Source: Paucibacter sp. Y2R2-4 (lineage in GTDB: Bacteria; Pseudomonadota; Gammaproteobacteria; Burkholderiales; Burkholderiaceae_C). From it: a stretch of 64,000 nt of DNA. Positions 7,645 through 17,303 of this stretch are shown here, in pieces; position 1 is the first letter of the stretch, and every line of letters starts with the position of its first letter. Made by a program: the position numbers and the translations under genes. A model generated the notes under the pieces. The model was not told the origin of the DNA. It searched no databases and was given only the letters and a program-made list of their open reading frames with translations. The stretch spans positions 699,085-763,084 of the forward strand of contig NZ_JAJIRO010000004.1 of assembly GCF_025717535.1 (NCBI RefSeq), in the 5' to 3' direction.

Positions 7645-9510
7645 ATGCATGTGACCGTGCTGCGACCCCGGATTCCGGCCCTGCTGCTGATGACCACCGC
7701 GCTTGCGCTCAACTGCGCGGGCTGGGCGCACGCCCAGGAGGCCGCAAGGCCCGAGGCCAGCGAAGCCCCAGCACCCAAGGTGCTGCGCTACGCTTTTCGC
7801 ATCGCCGAAACCGGCTTCGACCCGGCACAAATCTCCGACCTGTACTCGCGCATCATTGCCGGCGGCATCTTTGAGGCACCGCTGCAGTACGAATACCTGG
7901 CCCGGCCCATCCGCCTGCGGCCTGCCACGGCCGAGAGCCTGCCCGAGGTCTCGGCCGACTTCAAAACGCTGACCTTTCGCATCAAGCCCGGCAGCTTCTT
8001 CAACGATGACCCGGCTTTTGAGGGCAAAAAGCGCGAGCTGACCGCGGCCGACTACATCTACTCCATCAAGCGCCACTTTGACCCGCGCTGGAAAAGCCCG
8101 AATCTCTATTTGCTGGAGAACGCTCGCATCCCCGGCATGAACGAGCTGCGGCGCGAGGCCTTGAAGAACAAAACCCCGTTCGACTACCAGCGCGCGGTGC
8201 CCGGCCTCACGCTGATCGACCGCTACAGCTTCCAGGTCCGCACCGAAACCGGCGACCCGCGCTTCATCAACCAGTTTGCCGATCCCTCCACGCTGGGTGC
8301 GGTGGCGCACGAGGTGGTGGAGCGTTATGGCGACAAGATCATGGACCACCCGGTCGGCACCGGCGCTTGGGCCTTGAGCGAATGGCGGCGCAGCTCGCGC
8401 ATGGTGCTGACGCCCAACCCCAATTACCGCGAAGTGCTGTATGACGAGCGGCCGCCGGGCGACAACGCAAGGCTGGTGGCACAAGCCGCCCGGCTGCAGG
8501 GCCGCAAGCTGCCCATGATCGACCGGGTCGAGATCGCCATCATCGAAGAGAACCAGCCACGCTGGTTGTCCTTCCTGCGCGGCGAGGCCGATCTGGTCGA
8601 CGAGGTGCCGAATGAGTACGCACCGATCGCCATCCCGAACAACAAGCTGGCGCCCAACCTGAGCAAGCAAGGCCTGCAGATGGTGCGTTATCCGCGCGCC
8701 GATGTGGCGATCTCCTACTTCAATATGGAAGACCCGCTGGTCGGCGGCTATACGCCAGAGAAGATCGCGCTGCGCCGCGCCATCTCGCTGGCCATCGACC
8801 TCGACAAAGAAATCCGCCTGCCCCGGCGCGGCCAGGCCATCGCCTCGCAGGGGCCTATCAGCCCTGGCGTATTTGGCTATGACCCCGGCCTGAAAACCAC
8901 CATGAGCGAGCATGATCTGGCGCGCGCCAAAGCCTTGCTCGATTTGTACGGCTATGTGGACCGCGACGGCGACGGCTGGCGCGATCAGCCCGATGGCAGC
9001 CCGCTCACCATCGAGTACGCCACCGAGCAAGACGGCGAAAAGCGCGCGCTGGCCGAGCTCTGGCAAAAAGCGATGGACGCCATTCAGCTGCGCATCAAAT
9101 TCCGCCATGCCAAATGGCCCGAGAACCTGAAGGCCGCCACCGCCGGCAAGCTGCAAATGTGGGGGGTAGGCTGGAGTGCGGCCTCGCCCGATGGCGACAC
9201 CTTTTTGGCCCTGGGCTATGGGCCCAACAAAGGGCAATCGAACAAATCACGCTTTGACCTGCCGGCCTACAACGCCTTGTACGAAGCGCAGAAAAAGCTG
9301 GCCAACGGCCCCGAGCGTCTGGCGCTGATGACGGAAGCGCAAAAGCTGCTGGCCGCCTATATGCCTATCAAGATGCATGTGCACCGCGTCTACACCGACT
9401 TGGCCCAGCCCTGGGTGGTCGGCTATGACCGCAATGTCTTTGTGCGCGCCCCCTGGCAGTACGTCGATATTGACAGCGGCGTGCTGAACTCAGCATCCCG
9501 CAAGCCCTGA
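7645..9510 (+). CDS. Periplasmic solute-binding protein, SBP_bac_5 family, array member 2
   Basis: 621 residues from the ATG at 7645; the open frame extends to a TTG at 7621, but the ATG gives a clean Sec signal peptide (IPALLLMTTALALNCAGWAHA) and has GGA just upstream. It shares the KVLRYAFRIAETGFDPAQIS opening, the IDRVEIAIIEENQPRWLSFL core block and a DRDGDGWRD calcium-type loop near residue 438. It is closest by eye to member 1. A 176-bp gap precedes it, the longest inside the array, so it may have its own promoter. Substrate unknown. Confidence 0.92.
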   Translation: MHVTVLRPRIPALLLMTTALALNCAGWAHAQEAARPEASEAPAPKVLRYAFRIAETGFDPAQISDLYSRIIAGGIFEAPLQYEYLARPIRLRPATAESLPEVSADFKTLTFRIKPGSFFNDDPAFEGKKRELTAADYIYSIKRHFDPRWKSPNLYLLENARIPGMNELRREALKNKTPFDYQRAVPGLTLIDRYSFQVRTETGDPRFINQFADPSTLGAVAHEVVERYGDKIMDHPVGTGAWALSEWRRSSRMVLTPNPNYREVLYDERPPGDNARLVAQAARLQGRKLPMIDRVEIAIIEENQPRWLSFLRGEADLVDEVPNEYAPIAIPNNKLAPNLSKQGLQMVRYPRADVAISYFNMEDPLVGGYTPEKIALRRAISLAIDLDKEIRLPRRGQAIASQGPISPGVFGYDPGLKTTMSEHDLARAKALLDLYGYVDRDGDGWRDQPDGSPLTIEYATEQDGEKRALAELWQKAMDAIQLRIKFRHAKWPENLKAATAGKLQMWGVGWSAASPDGDTFLALGYGPNKGQSNKSRFDLPAYNALYEAQKKLANGPERLALMTEAQKLLAAYMPIKMHVHRVYTDLAQPWVVGYDRNVFVRAPWQYVDIDSGVLNSASRKP

Positions 9511-9557
9511 GCCCCTTTTTGCCCTTCTTTGAGCCCCAGACCCCAGGTAGCCCTTTC

Positions 9558-11429
9558 ATGATCTTCCGCTCGTTTTCATTCGCCCGCCGACAGGGCCTGG
9601 TTCGCAGTGTGCTCGGCGCTTTGGCCCTGGGCCTCTTGGGCAGCGGCAGCTGGGCCGAATCCAGCCCAGCGCCAAGCAGCCCAAGCCCGACGGCCCAAGC
9701 TTCCCCCAAAGTGTTGCGTTATGCCTTCCGGGTCGCCGAAACCGGTTTCGACCCCGCCAAGGTCACCGACATCTATTCGCGCATCGTCACCCAGCACATC
9801 TTCGAAGGCCTCTTCACCTACGACCATCTGGCCCGGCCGGCCAAGCTCAAGCCACTGACAGCCGCCGCTCTGCCCGAGGTCAGCGCCGACTTCAAGACCT
9901 GGACCATTCGCATCCAGCCTGGCATCTATTTCGCCGATCACCCCGTCTTCAAGGGCAAGAAGCGCGAGCTGACGGCCGAGGACTATGTCTACAGCTTCAA
10001 GCGCTTTGCCGATCCGCTGACCAACTCGCCCACCTGGGACGGCCTGGAAGAAAACCATCTACTGGGCCTGAATGAATACCGCGCGGAAGTCCAGAAGAGT
10101 AAAAAGCCCTTCAATTACGACAAGCCGATTGAAGGCTTGAAGGCGCTGGACCGCTACACCTTGCAGATTCGGCTGGGCAAGCCGCGTCCGCGCTTTGACC
10201 AAACCCTGGCCGACGGCAGCCTTTTGGGTGCCGTGGCCCGCGAGGTGATCGAGCTGGACCCCGAGCACAGCAGCGAAAACGCGGTGGGCACCGGCCCCTT
10301 CCAACTGGCCAGCTGGCGGCGCAGCTCGCAAATCGTGCTGGAACGCAACCCCGGCTACCGCGAGCGTTTTTATGACGCCGAGCCGAATGCCGACGATGCC
10401 GAGGGTCAGGCCTATTTGGCTCGTTTCAAAGGTCGCCGCATCCCCATGATCGACCGGGTGGAGATCGCCATCATCGAAGAGAACCAGCCACGCTGGTTGT
10501 CCTTCCTGGACGGCCAGTTCGACCTGCTGGAGCGCACGCCCGAAGACTTCATCAACCAAGCCATGCCAGGCGGCAAGGTGGCGCCCAATTTGGCCAAGCG
10601 TGGCATTCAAAGCTACCGAGTGGTGACCTCGGACGTGCTGTTCACCGTCTTCAATCTGGAAGACCCAGTGATCGGTGGCTATACGCCCGAGCGCATCGCG
10701 CTGCGCCGCGCGATTGCGCTGGGCACCAACTCCGAACGTGAGATTCAGCTGGTGCGTCGCGGCCAGGCGATCAGCGCGCAGTCCATCATGCTGCCGCACA
10801 CCACCGGCTACGACCCGCAATTCAAGAGTGAAAGCGGCGACTACGATCCGGCCCGCGCCAAGGCTCTGCTCGACCTCTACGGCTATCTCGACCGCGACGG
10901 CGATGGCTGGCGCGAGCAGCCCGACGGCAGCCCGCTGGTCTTGGAAAGCCTCACCACGCCCGAGCAGTTCCAGCGCCAGATCGACCAGATCTGGCAAAAG
11001 AGCTTGGCCGGCATCGGCATCAAGGTGCAGTTCAAGACTGCCAAATGGCCGGAGAACCTCAAGTCCATGCGCGCTGGCAAGTTCCAAATCTGGTCGCTGG
11101 CCAGCTCGGCCGCCTCGCCCGATGGGCAAGACGCCTTGGGCTTTTTCTACAGCGACCGCATTGGCGGCCAGAACTATGCGCGCATCAAGCTGAAGGTCTT
11201 GGACGATCTCTACGAGCAGTCCAACGCCTTGCCCGATGGCCCCGAGCGCCTGGCCTTGTTCAATGAGCTGAAGCGCCTGGGTGCGGCCTATGCGCCGTAT
11301 CGGCCGCGCGGCCACCGCATCATCACCGATCTGGCGCATCCGCAATTGCTGGGCTATCGGCGCCCGCAGTTCTGGTTGAATTTCTGGGAGTACGTGGACA
11401 TCGACCCCAGCCAAGCCCACCGAAAGTAA
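9558..11429 (+). CDS. Periplasmic solute-binding protein, SBP_bac_5 family, array member 3
   Basis: 623 residues from the ATG at 9558; an in-frame TTG at 9519 is less likely because the signal peptide (LVRSVLGALALGLLGSGSWA) follows the ATG directly. It carries the shared opening KVLRYAFRVAETGFDPAKVT, the block GRRIPMIDRVEIAIIEENQP and the loop DRDGDGWRE near residue 444. It belongs with members 4 and 5 by the PHTTGY/PHTSGY segment after AQS. It lies 47 bp after member 2. It differs from members 1 and 2 at the binding-site region (YSFKRFADP rather than YSIKRHYDP), which hints at a different ligand. Confidence 0.92.
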   Translation: MIFRSFSFARRQGLVRSVLGALALGLLGSGSWAESSPAPSSPSPTAQASPKVLRYAFRVAETGFDPAKVTDIYSRIVTQHIFEGLFTYDHLARPAKLKPLTAAALPEVSADFKTWTIRIQPGIYFADHPVFKGKKRELTAEDYVYSFKRFADPLTNSPTWDGLEENHLLGLNEYRAEVQKSKKPFNYDKPIEGLKALDRYTLQIRLGKPRPRFDQTLADGSLLGAVAREVIELDPEHSSENAVGTGPFQLASWRRSSQIVLERNPGYRERFYDAEPNADDAEGQAYLARFKGRRIPMIDRVEIAIIEENQPRWLSFLDGQFDLLERTPEDFINQAMPGGKVAPNLAKRGIQSYRVVTSDVLFTVFNLEDPVIGGYTPERIALRRAIALGTNSEREIQLVRRGQAISAQSIMLPHTTGYDPQFKSESGDYDPARAKALLDLYGYLDRDGDGWREQPDGSPLVLESLTTPEQFQRQIDQIWQKSLAGIGIKVQFKTAKWPENLKSMRAGKFQIWSLASSAASPDGQDALGFFYSDRIGGQNYARIKLKVLDDLYEQSNALPDGPERLALFNELKRLGAAYAPYRPRGHRIITDLAHPQLLGYRRPQFWLNFWEYVDIDPSQAHRK

Positions 11430-11456
11430 GCCAGAGAGTCCAAGCACAAGACCGCC

Positions 11457-13307
11457 ATGAAGATGAAGTTGAACTTGCCCCAAATGCTGGCCTGCTCGCT
11501 GAGCATTTGGCTTGCTTTGCAAAGCACGGCCCACGCAGCACCCGAGGCAAGCGATAGCCCCGCGGCGGCGGCCACAGCAGCCCCCAAAGTGCTGCGTTAT
11601 GCCTTTCAGATTGCTGAGACCGGTTTCGACCCCTCGCAGCTCAGCGACATCTATTCGCGCACCGTCACCGGCGGCATCTTTGAAGCGCTGTACCGCTACG
11701 ACCACCTGGCTCGCCCGGTGCAGATCAAGCCCTTGCTCGCCGCAGGCATGCCCGAGATCTCGGACGATTTCCGCAGCTTCACCATCAAGATCCAGCCTGG
11801 CATCTACTTCGCCGATGACGAGGCCTTCAAGGGCAAGAAGCGCGAGCTGACCGCGCAAGACTTCGTTTACAGCCTCAAGCGCTTTGCTGACCCGGCGCTC
11901 AAAAGCCCCAATTGGAGCTATGTGGAAGAGGCCGATTTGGTGGGCCTGGGCGCCCTGCGAAAGCAAGCGCTCGACAGCAAGAAGCCCTTTGAGTACGACA
12001 AGGACGTGGCGGGCCTGCGCGCCCTGGATCGCTACACCTTGCAGTTCAAAACCCAGAGCGCACGGCCTCGCCTGATCGAATCCCTGATGGTGGGCAGCGA
12101 CTTGTTCGGCGCCATGGCCCGCGAGGTGGTCGAGCATTACGGCGACAAGATCGCCGAGCACCCGGTGGGCACCGGCCCCTTCCGTTTGGCTGAGTGGCGG
12201 CGCAGCTCCCGCATCGTGCTGGAGAAAAACCCAGACTACCGTGAACGTTTTTACGACGCGGAGGCCACGCCCGACGATGCCGAAGGGCTGGCCTTGCAGG
12301 CGCGCTTCAAGGGCCGCCGCATCCCCATGATCGACCGGGTGGAGATCGCCATCATTGAAGAAGTGCAGCCCCGCTGGCTGTCCTTCTTGAACGCTGAAAA
12401 AGACCTGCTGGAGCGTGTGCCCGCCGAGTTCATCAGCCAGGCCATGCCGAATGGCAAGGTGGCGCCCAATCTGGCCAAGCGCGGCGTACAAGCCTTCCGA
12501 GTGATCGGACCGGACGCCACCCTGAGCACCTTCAACATGGACGACCCGGTGGTCGGCGGCTACACGCCGGACAAGATCGCGCTGCGCCGCGCCATCAGCC
12601 TGGCCATCGATGTACCCCGCGAAATCCGCCTGGCGCGGCGCGGCCAAGCGGTGCAAGCGCAGTCGCCCCTCGTGCCGCACACCACCGGCTACTCGGCCGA
12701 CTACAGGTCAGAAACCGGCGACTACGATCCGGCCCGCGCCATGGCCTTGCTCGACCTCTACGGCTATGTCGATGCCGATGGCGACGGTTGGCGCGACCTG
12801 CCCGACGGCAAGCCCTTGGTCGTGATCCGCAACACCCAGCCCGACAACGCCTCACGCCAGCTCGATGAGTTGTGGCAAAAGAACCTCAAGGCCGTCGGCA
12901 TCAAGGCGGAGTTCAAAACCGCCAAATGGCCTGAGAACCTGAAGAGCGCACGCGGTGGCAAGTTCATGATCTGGGGCGTGGGCTCCTCGGCCTCGCAGCC
13001 CGATGGCGTCAGCGCCTTGCAGCGCCTTTACGGCCCGGCCAAAGGCGGGCAGAACTTGTCGCGCTTCAAGCTGCCGGAGTACGACGCGATTTACGAGCGC
13101 CTGCAGGCCCTGCCCGATGGGCCGGAACGCGAAGCCCTGTTCCTGCAAGCCAAGCGCATCGCCACCACCTATATGCCTTACAAGCAGCATGTGCACCGCA
13201 TCCTGACCGATATGGCCCACCCCTGGGTGATCGGCTACCGCCGCGCCCTGTTCTGGCAGGACTGGTGGCAGTACGTGGACATTGACGAGAGCAAGAAGCC
13301 GAAGTGA
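11457..13307 (+). CDS. Periplasmic solute-binding protein, SBP_bac_5 family, array member 4
   Basis: 616 residues, starting at an ATG 27 bp after member 3. Sec signal peptide MKMKLNLPQMLACSLSIWLA with cleavage near AHAAP. Shared opening KVLRYAFQIAETGFDPSQLS, core IPMIDRVEIAIIEEVQPRWL and a loop DADGDGWRDLPDG near residue 438. The segment between residues 400 and 430 (PLVPHTTGYSADYRSET) places it with members 3 and 5. It is probably cotranscribed with both neighbours; the next gene begins within a few bases of its stop. Confidence 0.92.
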   Translation: MKMKLNLPQMLACSLSIWLALQSTAHAAPEASDSPAAAATAAPKVLRYAFQIAETGFDPSQLSDIYSRTVTGGIFEALYRYDHLARPVQIKPLLAAGMPEISDDFRSFTIKIQPGIYFADDEAFKGKKRELTAQDFVYSLKRFADPALKSPNWSYVEEADLVGLGALRKQALDSKKPFEYDKDVAGLRALDRYTLQFKTQSARPRLIESLMVGSDLFGAMAREVVEHYGDKIAEHPVGTGPFRLAEWRRSSRIVLEKNPDYRERFYDAEATPDDAEGLALQARFKGRRIPMIDRVEIAIIEEVQPRWLSFLNAEKDLLERVPAEFISQAMPNGKVAPNLAKRGVQAFRVIGPDATLSTFNMDDPVVGGYTPDKIALRRAISLAIDVPREIRLARRGQAVQAQSPLVPHTTGYSADYRSETGDYDPARAMALLDLYGYVDADGDGWRDLPDGKPLVVIRNTQPDNASRQLDELWQKNLKAVGIKAEFKTAKWPENLKSARGGKFMIWGVGSSASQPDGVSALQRLYGPAKGGQNLSRFKLPEYDAIYERLQALPDGPEREALFLQAKRIATTYMPYKQHVHRILTDMAHPWVIGYRRALFWQDWWQYVDIDESKKPK

Positions 13308-13312
13308 ATCTG

Positions 13313-15160
13313 ATGAATCCGTCCCGTTTTTTAAGACTGCTGGCCTGCGGCCTTGCCTCAGTGAGCCTGAGCCTGAGCCTGGGCCTCGGCCTGGCTTTGC
13401 CTGCAAGCGCCAGCTCTGCAGAAGCCCCCGCAGCCCCCAAGGTGCTGCGCTACGCCTTCCAGATCGCCGAAACTGGTTTTGACCCGGCGCAGATCAGCGA
13501 CACCTACTCGCGCATCATCACCTCGCATGTGTTCGAGGCGCTGTACAGCTACGACTACCTGGCTCGGCCGATCAAGGTTCGGCCCCTGACGGCGGCCGGC
13601 ATGCCCGAGGTCTCGGCCGACTTCAAGACCTGGACGGTGCGCATCCAGCCCGGCATCTTCTTCACCGACGACCCCGCCTTCAAGGGCAAGCGGCGCGAGT
13701 TGGTGGCTGAGGACTATGTCTACAGCTACAAGCGCTTTGCGGATCCGGCCAGCAAAAGCCCGAGCTGGACCACCGTGGGCGACTTTGGCCTGATCGGCCT
13801 GAACGAGTTGCGCGAGCAGGCACTCAAAACCAAGAAGCCCTTCAACTACGAGCAGCCCATTGAAGGCCTGCGCGCGCTGGACCGCTACACCCTGCAGTTC
13901 AAGCTGAAGGAAAGTCGGCCTCGCTTTATCTACGGCTTGGCGCAAAGCGACCGCTTTGGCGCCGTGGCCCGCGAGGTGATGGAAGCCTACGCCGACCGAA
14001 CTATGGAGCACCCGGTCGGCACCGGCCCCTTTGTGCTGAAGGATTGGCGGCGCAGCTCGCGCATGGTGCTGGAGAAGAACCCCGCTTACCGTGAGCGTTA
14101 TTACGAGGCCGAGCCGGCCGCCGATGACGCCGAAGGCCAGGCCCTGCTGGCCCGCTTCAAGGGCCGGCGCATCCCGATGATCGACCGGGTCGAAATCGCC
14201 ATCATCGAAGAATCGCAGCCGCGTTGGCTCAGCTTTGTGGGCGGCGAACATGATTTGCTCGACCGGGTACCACCCGAGTTCGTCAACGTGGCCCTGCCCA
14301 AGGGCAAGCTGGCGCCCAACTTGGCCAAACGCGGTTTTCAGCTGTTTCGCGTGATGGGGGCGGAAAGCGCCTTCACCTTTTTCAATCTCGAAGACAAGAC
14401 GCTGGGCGGCTACAGCGAAGACAAGGTGGCGCTGCGCCGCGCGCTCTCGCTGGCCTTGAACATTGAGCGCGAGATCAACGGCGTGCGGCGCGGCCAAGCG
14501 GTGCCGGCACAGTCGATGATTCCGCCACACACCTCGGGCTATGACGCCGCCTACAAGAGCACGAACAGCGACTTCGACATCCCGCGTGCCAAGGCCTTGC
14601 TGGACCTGTACGGCTATGTGGACAAAGACGGTGACGGCTGGCGCGATATGCCCGACGGCTCGCCGCTGGTGATCGAAGTGGCCACCCAGCCCGACGCGCT
14701 TTCGCGCCAGTACGACGAACTCTGGCAGCGCAATTTCGGCGCAGTGAACATTCGCACCAAGTTCTTCCATGGCAAATGGCCGGAGCAACTCAAGCAGGCC
14801 CGCGCCGGCAAGCTGATGCTGTGGATGTTGGCCGACAGCGCCAACGCCCCCGATGGCCTGGACCAGATGCTGCGCCTCTACAGCCCGGCCATCGGCGCGC
14901 GCAATTACGCCCGCTTCAAGTCCGCCGAATTCGACAAACTCTACGAACAGTTGCAAGTGATGCCCGACGGCCCCGAGCGCGAGGCCTTGTTCCTGCAAGT
15001 CAAGCGCATCCAGGCCACTTATGTGCCCGAGAAAACCCATGTGCACCGCATCATCAATGACATGAGCCAGGCCTGGGTGATTGGCTACCGCAGGCCGCTG
15101 TTCAGCAATGACTTCTGGCAGTTCATTGATGTGGACAACTCGCTGAAGCCAGCGCGATGA
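13313..15160 (+). CDS. Periplasmic solute-binding protein, SBP_bac_5 family, array member 5
   Basis: 615 residues from the ATG at 13313, five bases after the stop of member 4; a GTG at 13304 overlapping that stop is an alternative. The signal peptide is unusually repetitive (SVSLSLSLGLGLALPASASS), reflecting a CTGAGC/CTGGGC-rich stretch. It carries the shared opening KVLRYAFQIAETGFDPAQIS and the calcium-type loop DKDGDGWRDMPDG. It differs from members 3 and 4 at several otherwise conserved points, for example FNLEDKTLGGYSEDK in place of the usual EDPVIGGYTPEK. It overlaps member 6 by ATGA. Confidence 0.92.
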   Translation: MNPSRFLRLLACGLASVSLSLSLGLGLALPASASSAEAPAAPKVLRYAFQIAETGFDPAQISDTYSRIITSHVFEALYSYDYLARPIKVRPLTAAGMPEVSADFKTWTVRIQPGIFFTDDPAFKGKRRELVAEDYVYSYKRFADPASKSPSWTTVGDFGLIGLNELREQALKTKKPFNYEQPIEGLRALDRYTLQFKLKESRPRFIYGLAQSDRFGAVAREVMEAYADRTMEHPVGTGPFVLKDWRRSSRMVLEKNPAYRERYYEAEPAADDAEGQALLARFKGRRIPMIDRVEIAIIEESQPRWLSFVGGEHDLLDRVPPEFVNVALPKGKLAPNLAKRGFQLFRVMGAESAFTFFNLEDKTLGGYSEDKVALRRALSLALNIEREINGVRRGQAVPAQSMIPPHTSGYDAAYKSTNSDFDIPRAKALLDLYGYVDKDGDGWRDMPDGSPLVIEVATQPDALSRQYDELWQRNFGAVNIRTKFFHGKWPEQLKQARAGKLMLWMLADSANAPDGLDQMLRLYSPAIGARNYARFKSAEFDKLYEQLQVMPDGPEREALFLQVKRIQATYVPEKTHVHRIINDMSQAWVIGYRRPLFSNDFWQFIDVDNSLKPAR

Positions 15161-16959
15161 GTTCAAGACGCCGCTTTCTGAGCCAGGGTGCGGCGCTCGC
15201 AGGCAGCACTTGCTTGGCCGCGCCAGCCTTAGCGGCCAGTGCCGCTGAAAACAAGCGTAAGGTTTTACGTACCGCCTTCAACTCGGCCGAGGTCGGCTTT
15301 GATTTGCCGCAGGTCTCGGACCGGACCTCGGTCGAGGTGGCCTCGCACATCTTTGAGCCGCCGCTGACCTTTGACTATCTGGCCCGGCCGGTGCTGCTCA
15401 AGCCTTTGACAGCGGCGAGCCTGCCCGAGGTCTCGGCCGACTTCAAGCACTTTGTCTTCACGATCCGGCCCGGCATCTACTTCGCCGATGACCCGGCCTT
15501 CAAGGGCAAGAAGCGCGAGCTGGTGGCCGAGGACTATGTCTACAGCATCAAGCGCTACTACGACCCGCGCATCAAGACCGAGCATCTCTACCAGTTCGAG
15601 ACGGCCAGGCTGCTGGGTCTGACGGAGCTGCGCAATCAAGCGCTGAAGAACAAGACGGCGTTTGACTACGACAAGCCGGTGGCTGGCCTGAGGGCGCTGG
15701 ACCGCTACCGCTTCGAGGTGCGCCTGGCCGAACCCGACCCGCGCTTCGTCAATGTCTTTGCCAGCAGCAACTTCACCGCCGCCGTGGCGCGCGAGGTGGT
15801 CGAGGCCTACGGCGACGACATCATGGCCCACCCGGTGGGCACCGGGCCCTTTCGACTCAAGAGCTGGCGGCGCAGCTCGGAGATCGTGCTGGAGCGCAAC
15901 CCGAATTTCCGCGAGCAGTTCTTCGAATCCGACGGGCCTGCCGTCGGCGACGCCGACGCTGCCCGCGCCGCTCAGGAGCTGGCCGGCAAGCGCTTGCCGC
16001 TGCTGGACGAAGTTCGCGTCAGCATCATCAACGAGGCGCAACCACGCTGGCTGGCCTTTCTCGGCGGCGAGTTGGACTTGGTCGAGATGCCGGTCGATGT
16101 AGCGCGCCTTGCCCTGCCCAACGGACGCCTCGCGCCGAATCTGCAAAAGCGCGGTGTGCGAGCGCTGAGCTCGCATGGCGCCGACATCGCCTTCAGCTAC
16201 TTCAACCTTGAAGACCCCCAGATCGGCGGCTACACACCCGAAAAAGTAGCGCTGCGCCGCGCCATCGTGCTGGCCTATGACAACGCCGAGGAAACACGGC
16301 TGGTGCTGCAGGGTCAGGCCTTGCCGGCGCAAAGCATGTTGCCCACGCTGATCTATGGCCATGAGCCGGAGTTGCGCAGCGAGGCCGGCTTGACCGACCC
16401 GGCCCGCGCCCAGGCACTGCTGGACCTGTATGGCTATGACAAGCGCGACCCCGAGGGCTACCGCCTGAATCCCGACGGCAGCCCGCTGACGCTGCGCCGC
16501 GCCGGGCGCGAAACCGCCCGCGAACGCCAGCTGCATGAGCTGTGGAAGAAGAAGATGGATGCGGTGGGTCTGCGCATGCAGTTCGAGACCGCCACCTTCG
16601 GCGAGTTGATCAAGAAAGCCTTGGTCGGCCAGCTGATGATCTGGGGCTACACCTGGGACCTGGGTTCCCCCGACGGCGACTTTTTGCTGGGCATGGGCTA
16701 CGGGCCCAATGCCGGGCAATCGAACGATGCGCGCCTGAAACTGGCCGAGTACGACCGCATCTACGAGCGCCAGCGGGTGCTGCCCGACGGCCCCGAGCGC
16801 CTGGCGCTGATGCACAAAGCCACCCATCTGATGTTGGCCTATATGCCCTATCACCCGCACAACTATCCGCTGCGGGTGGACATGCTGCAAAAAGAAGTTC
16901 GCGGCTTTGTCCGCCACCCGTTCAACCGGGATCGTTGGCGTTTTGTGGACATGGGCTGA
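15157..16959 (+). CDS. Periplasmic solute-binding protein, SBP_bac_5 family, array member 6 (Tat-type signal)
   Basis: 600 residues, the most divergent member. Its N-terminus SSRRRFLSQGAALAG has the twin-arginine layout (S-R-R-R-F-L followed by a mild hydrophobic stretch and AAPALA), so it is probably exported folded by Tat while the other five have Sec signals. The opening is KVLRTAFNSAEVGFDLPQVS, lacking the RYAF and TGFDP of the others. The calcium-type loop is degenerate (YDKRDPEGYRLNPDG). The start ATG overlaps the stop of member 5 (ATGA), so translation is coupled. It ends the array; an 8-bp stem follows at 16964-16988. Confidence 0.9.
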   Translation: MSSRRRFLSQGAALAGSTCLAAPALAASAAENKRKVLRTAFNSAEVGFDLPQVSDRTSVEVASHIFEPPLTFDYLARPVLLKPLTAASLPEVSADFKHFVFTIRPGIYFADDPAFKGKKRELVAEDYVYSIKRYYDPRIKTEHLYQFETARLLGLTELRNQALKNKTAFDYDKPVAGLRALDRYRFEVRLAEPDPRFVNVFASSNFTAAVAREVVEAYGDDIMAHPVGTGPFRLKSWRRSSEIVLERNPNFREQFFESDGPAVGDADAARAAQELAGKRLPLLDEVRVSIINEAQPRWLAFLGGELDLVEMPVDVARLALPNGRLAPNLQKRGVRALSSHGADIAFSYFNLEDPQIGGYTPEKVALRRAIVLAYDNAEETRLVLQGQALPAQSMLPTLIYGHEPELRSEAGLTDPARAQALLDLYGYDKRDPEGYRLNPDGSPLTLRRAGRETARERQLHELWKKKMDAVGLRMQFETATFGELIKKALVGQLMIWGYTWDLGSPDGDFLLGMGYGPNAGQSNDARLKLAEYDRIYERQRVLPDGPERLALMHKATHLMLAYMPYHPHNYPLRVDMLQKEVRGFVRHPFNRDRWRFVDMG

Positions 16960-17303
16960 GAGCATCCCAGGCTTCTGAGTCCTGGGATAGCTCGCCCGTG
17001 AGCAGTCCGGCGGCGCGCTTTGCTCCGTGTCATTCCGGCGTGACCTAGGGTCACGGCCTCCCTTCTTTACCTGCGCAAAACGCGCCACCGGACCGCTCCT
17101 TCGCGGCCTTGCGCGTGTTCCACGACGCGAACGCCCACTGTGTGCACCCCATGTCCGCAGCCCAAAGCTCGGCTGCCATGCCTCATCCAATGAGTTATGT
17201 TTCTGATGAGACTTAGAGGCGGCTCTCGGTGTAAGCCGCTCAAAGGCTTTATCGGGCTTAGAGCCGGGTATGCTCATCGGATCTGCTCGCAGGGCCTGAA
17301 TCG
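16960..17303. other. Non-coding gap after the binding-protein array
   Basis: 344 bp. It begins with the inverted repeat ATCCCAGG (16964-16971) / CCTGGGAT (16981-16988), a possible transcript-ending stem without a clear U-run. A dyad CGTGACC-TAG-GGTCACG lies at 17039-17055 and could be an operator for the following acyltransferase gene. Otherwise nothing recognised. Confidence 0.4.

Noticed and set aside
10059..12680. An 873-codon open frame antisense to two binding-protein genes
   Set aside because: It is a shadow of the high-GC codon pattern of the sense genes: His/Gln/Gly-rich composition, no domain, and it spans two genes with clear protein families.
16863..17054. Short minus-strand frame after the sixth binding-protein gene
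   Set aside because: It overlaps the end of that gene, is Arg-rich and shows no supporting signals.
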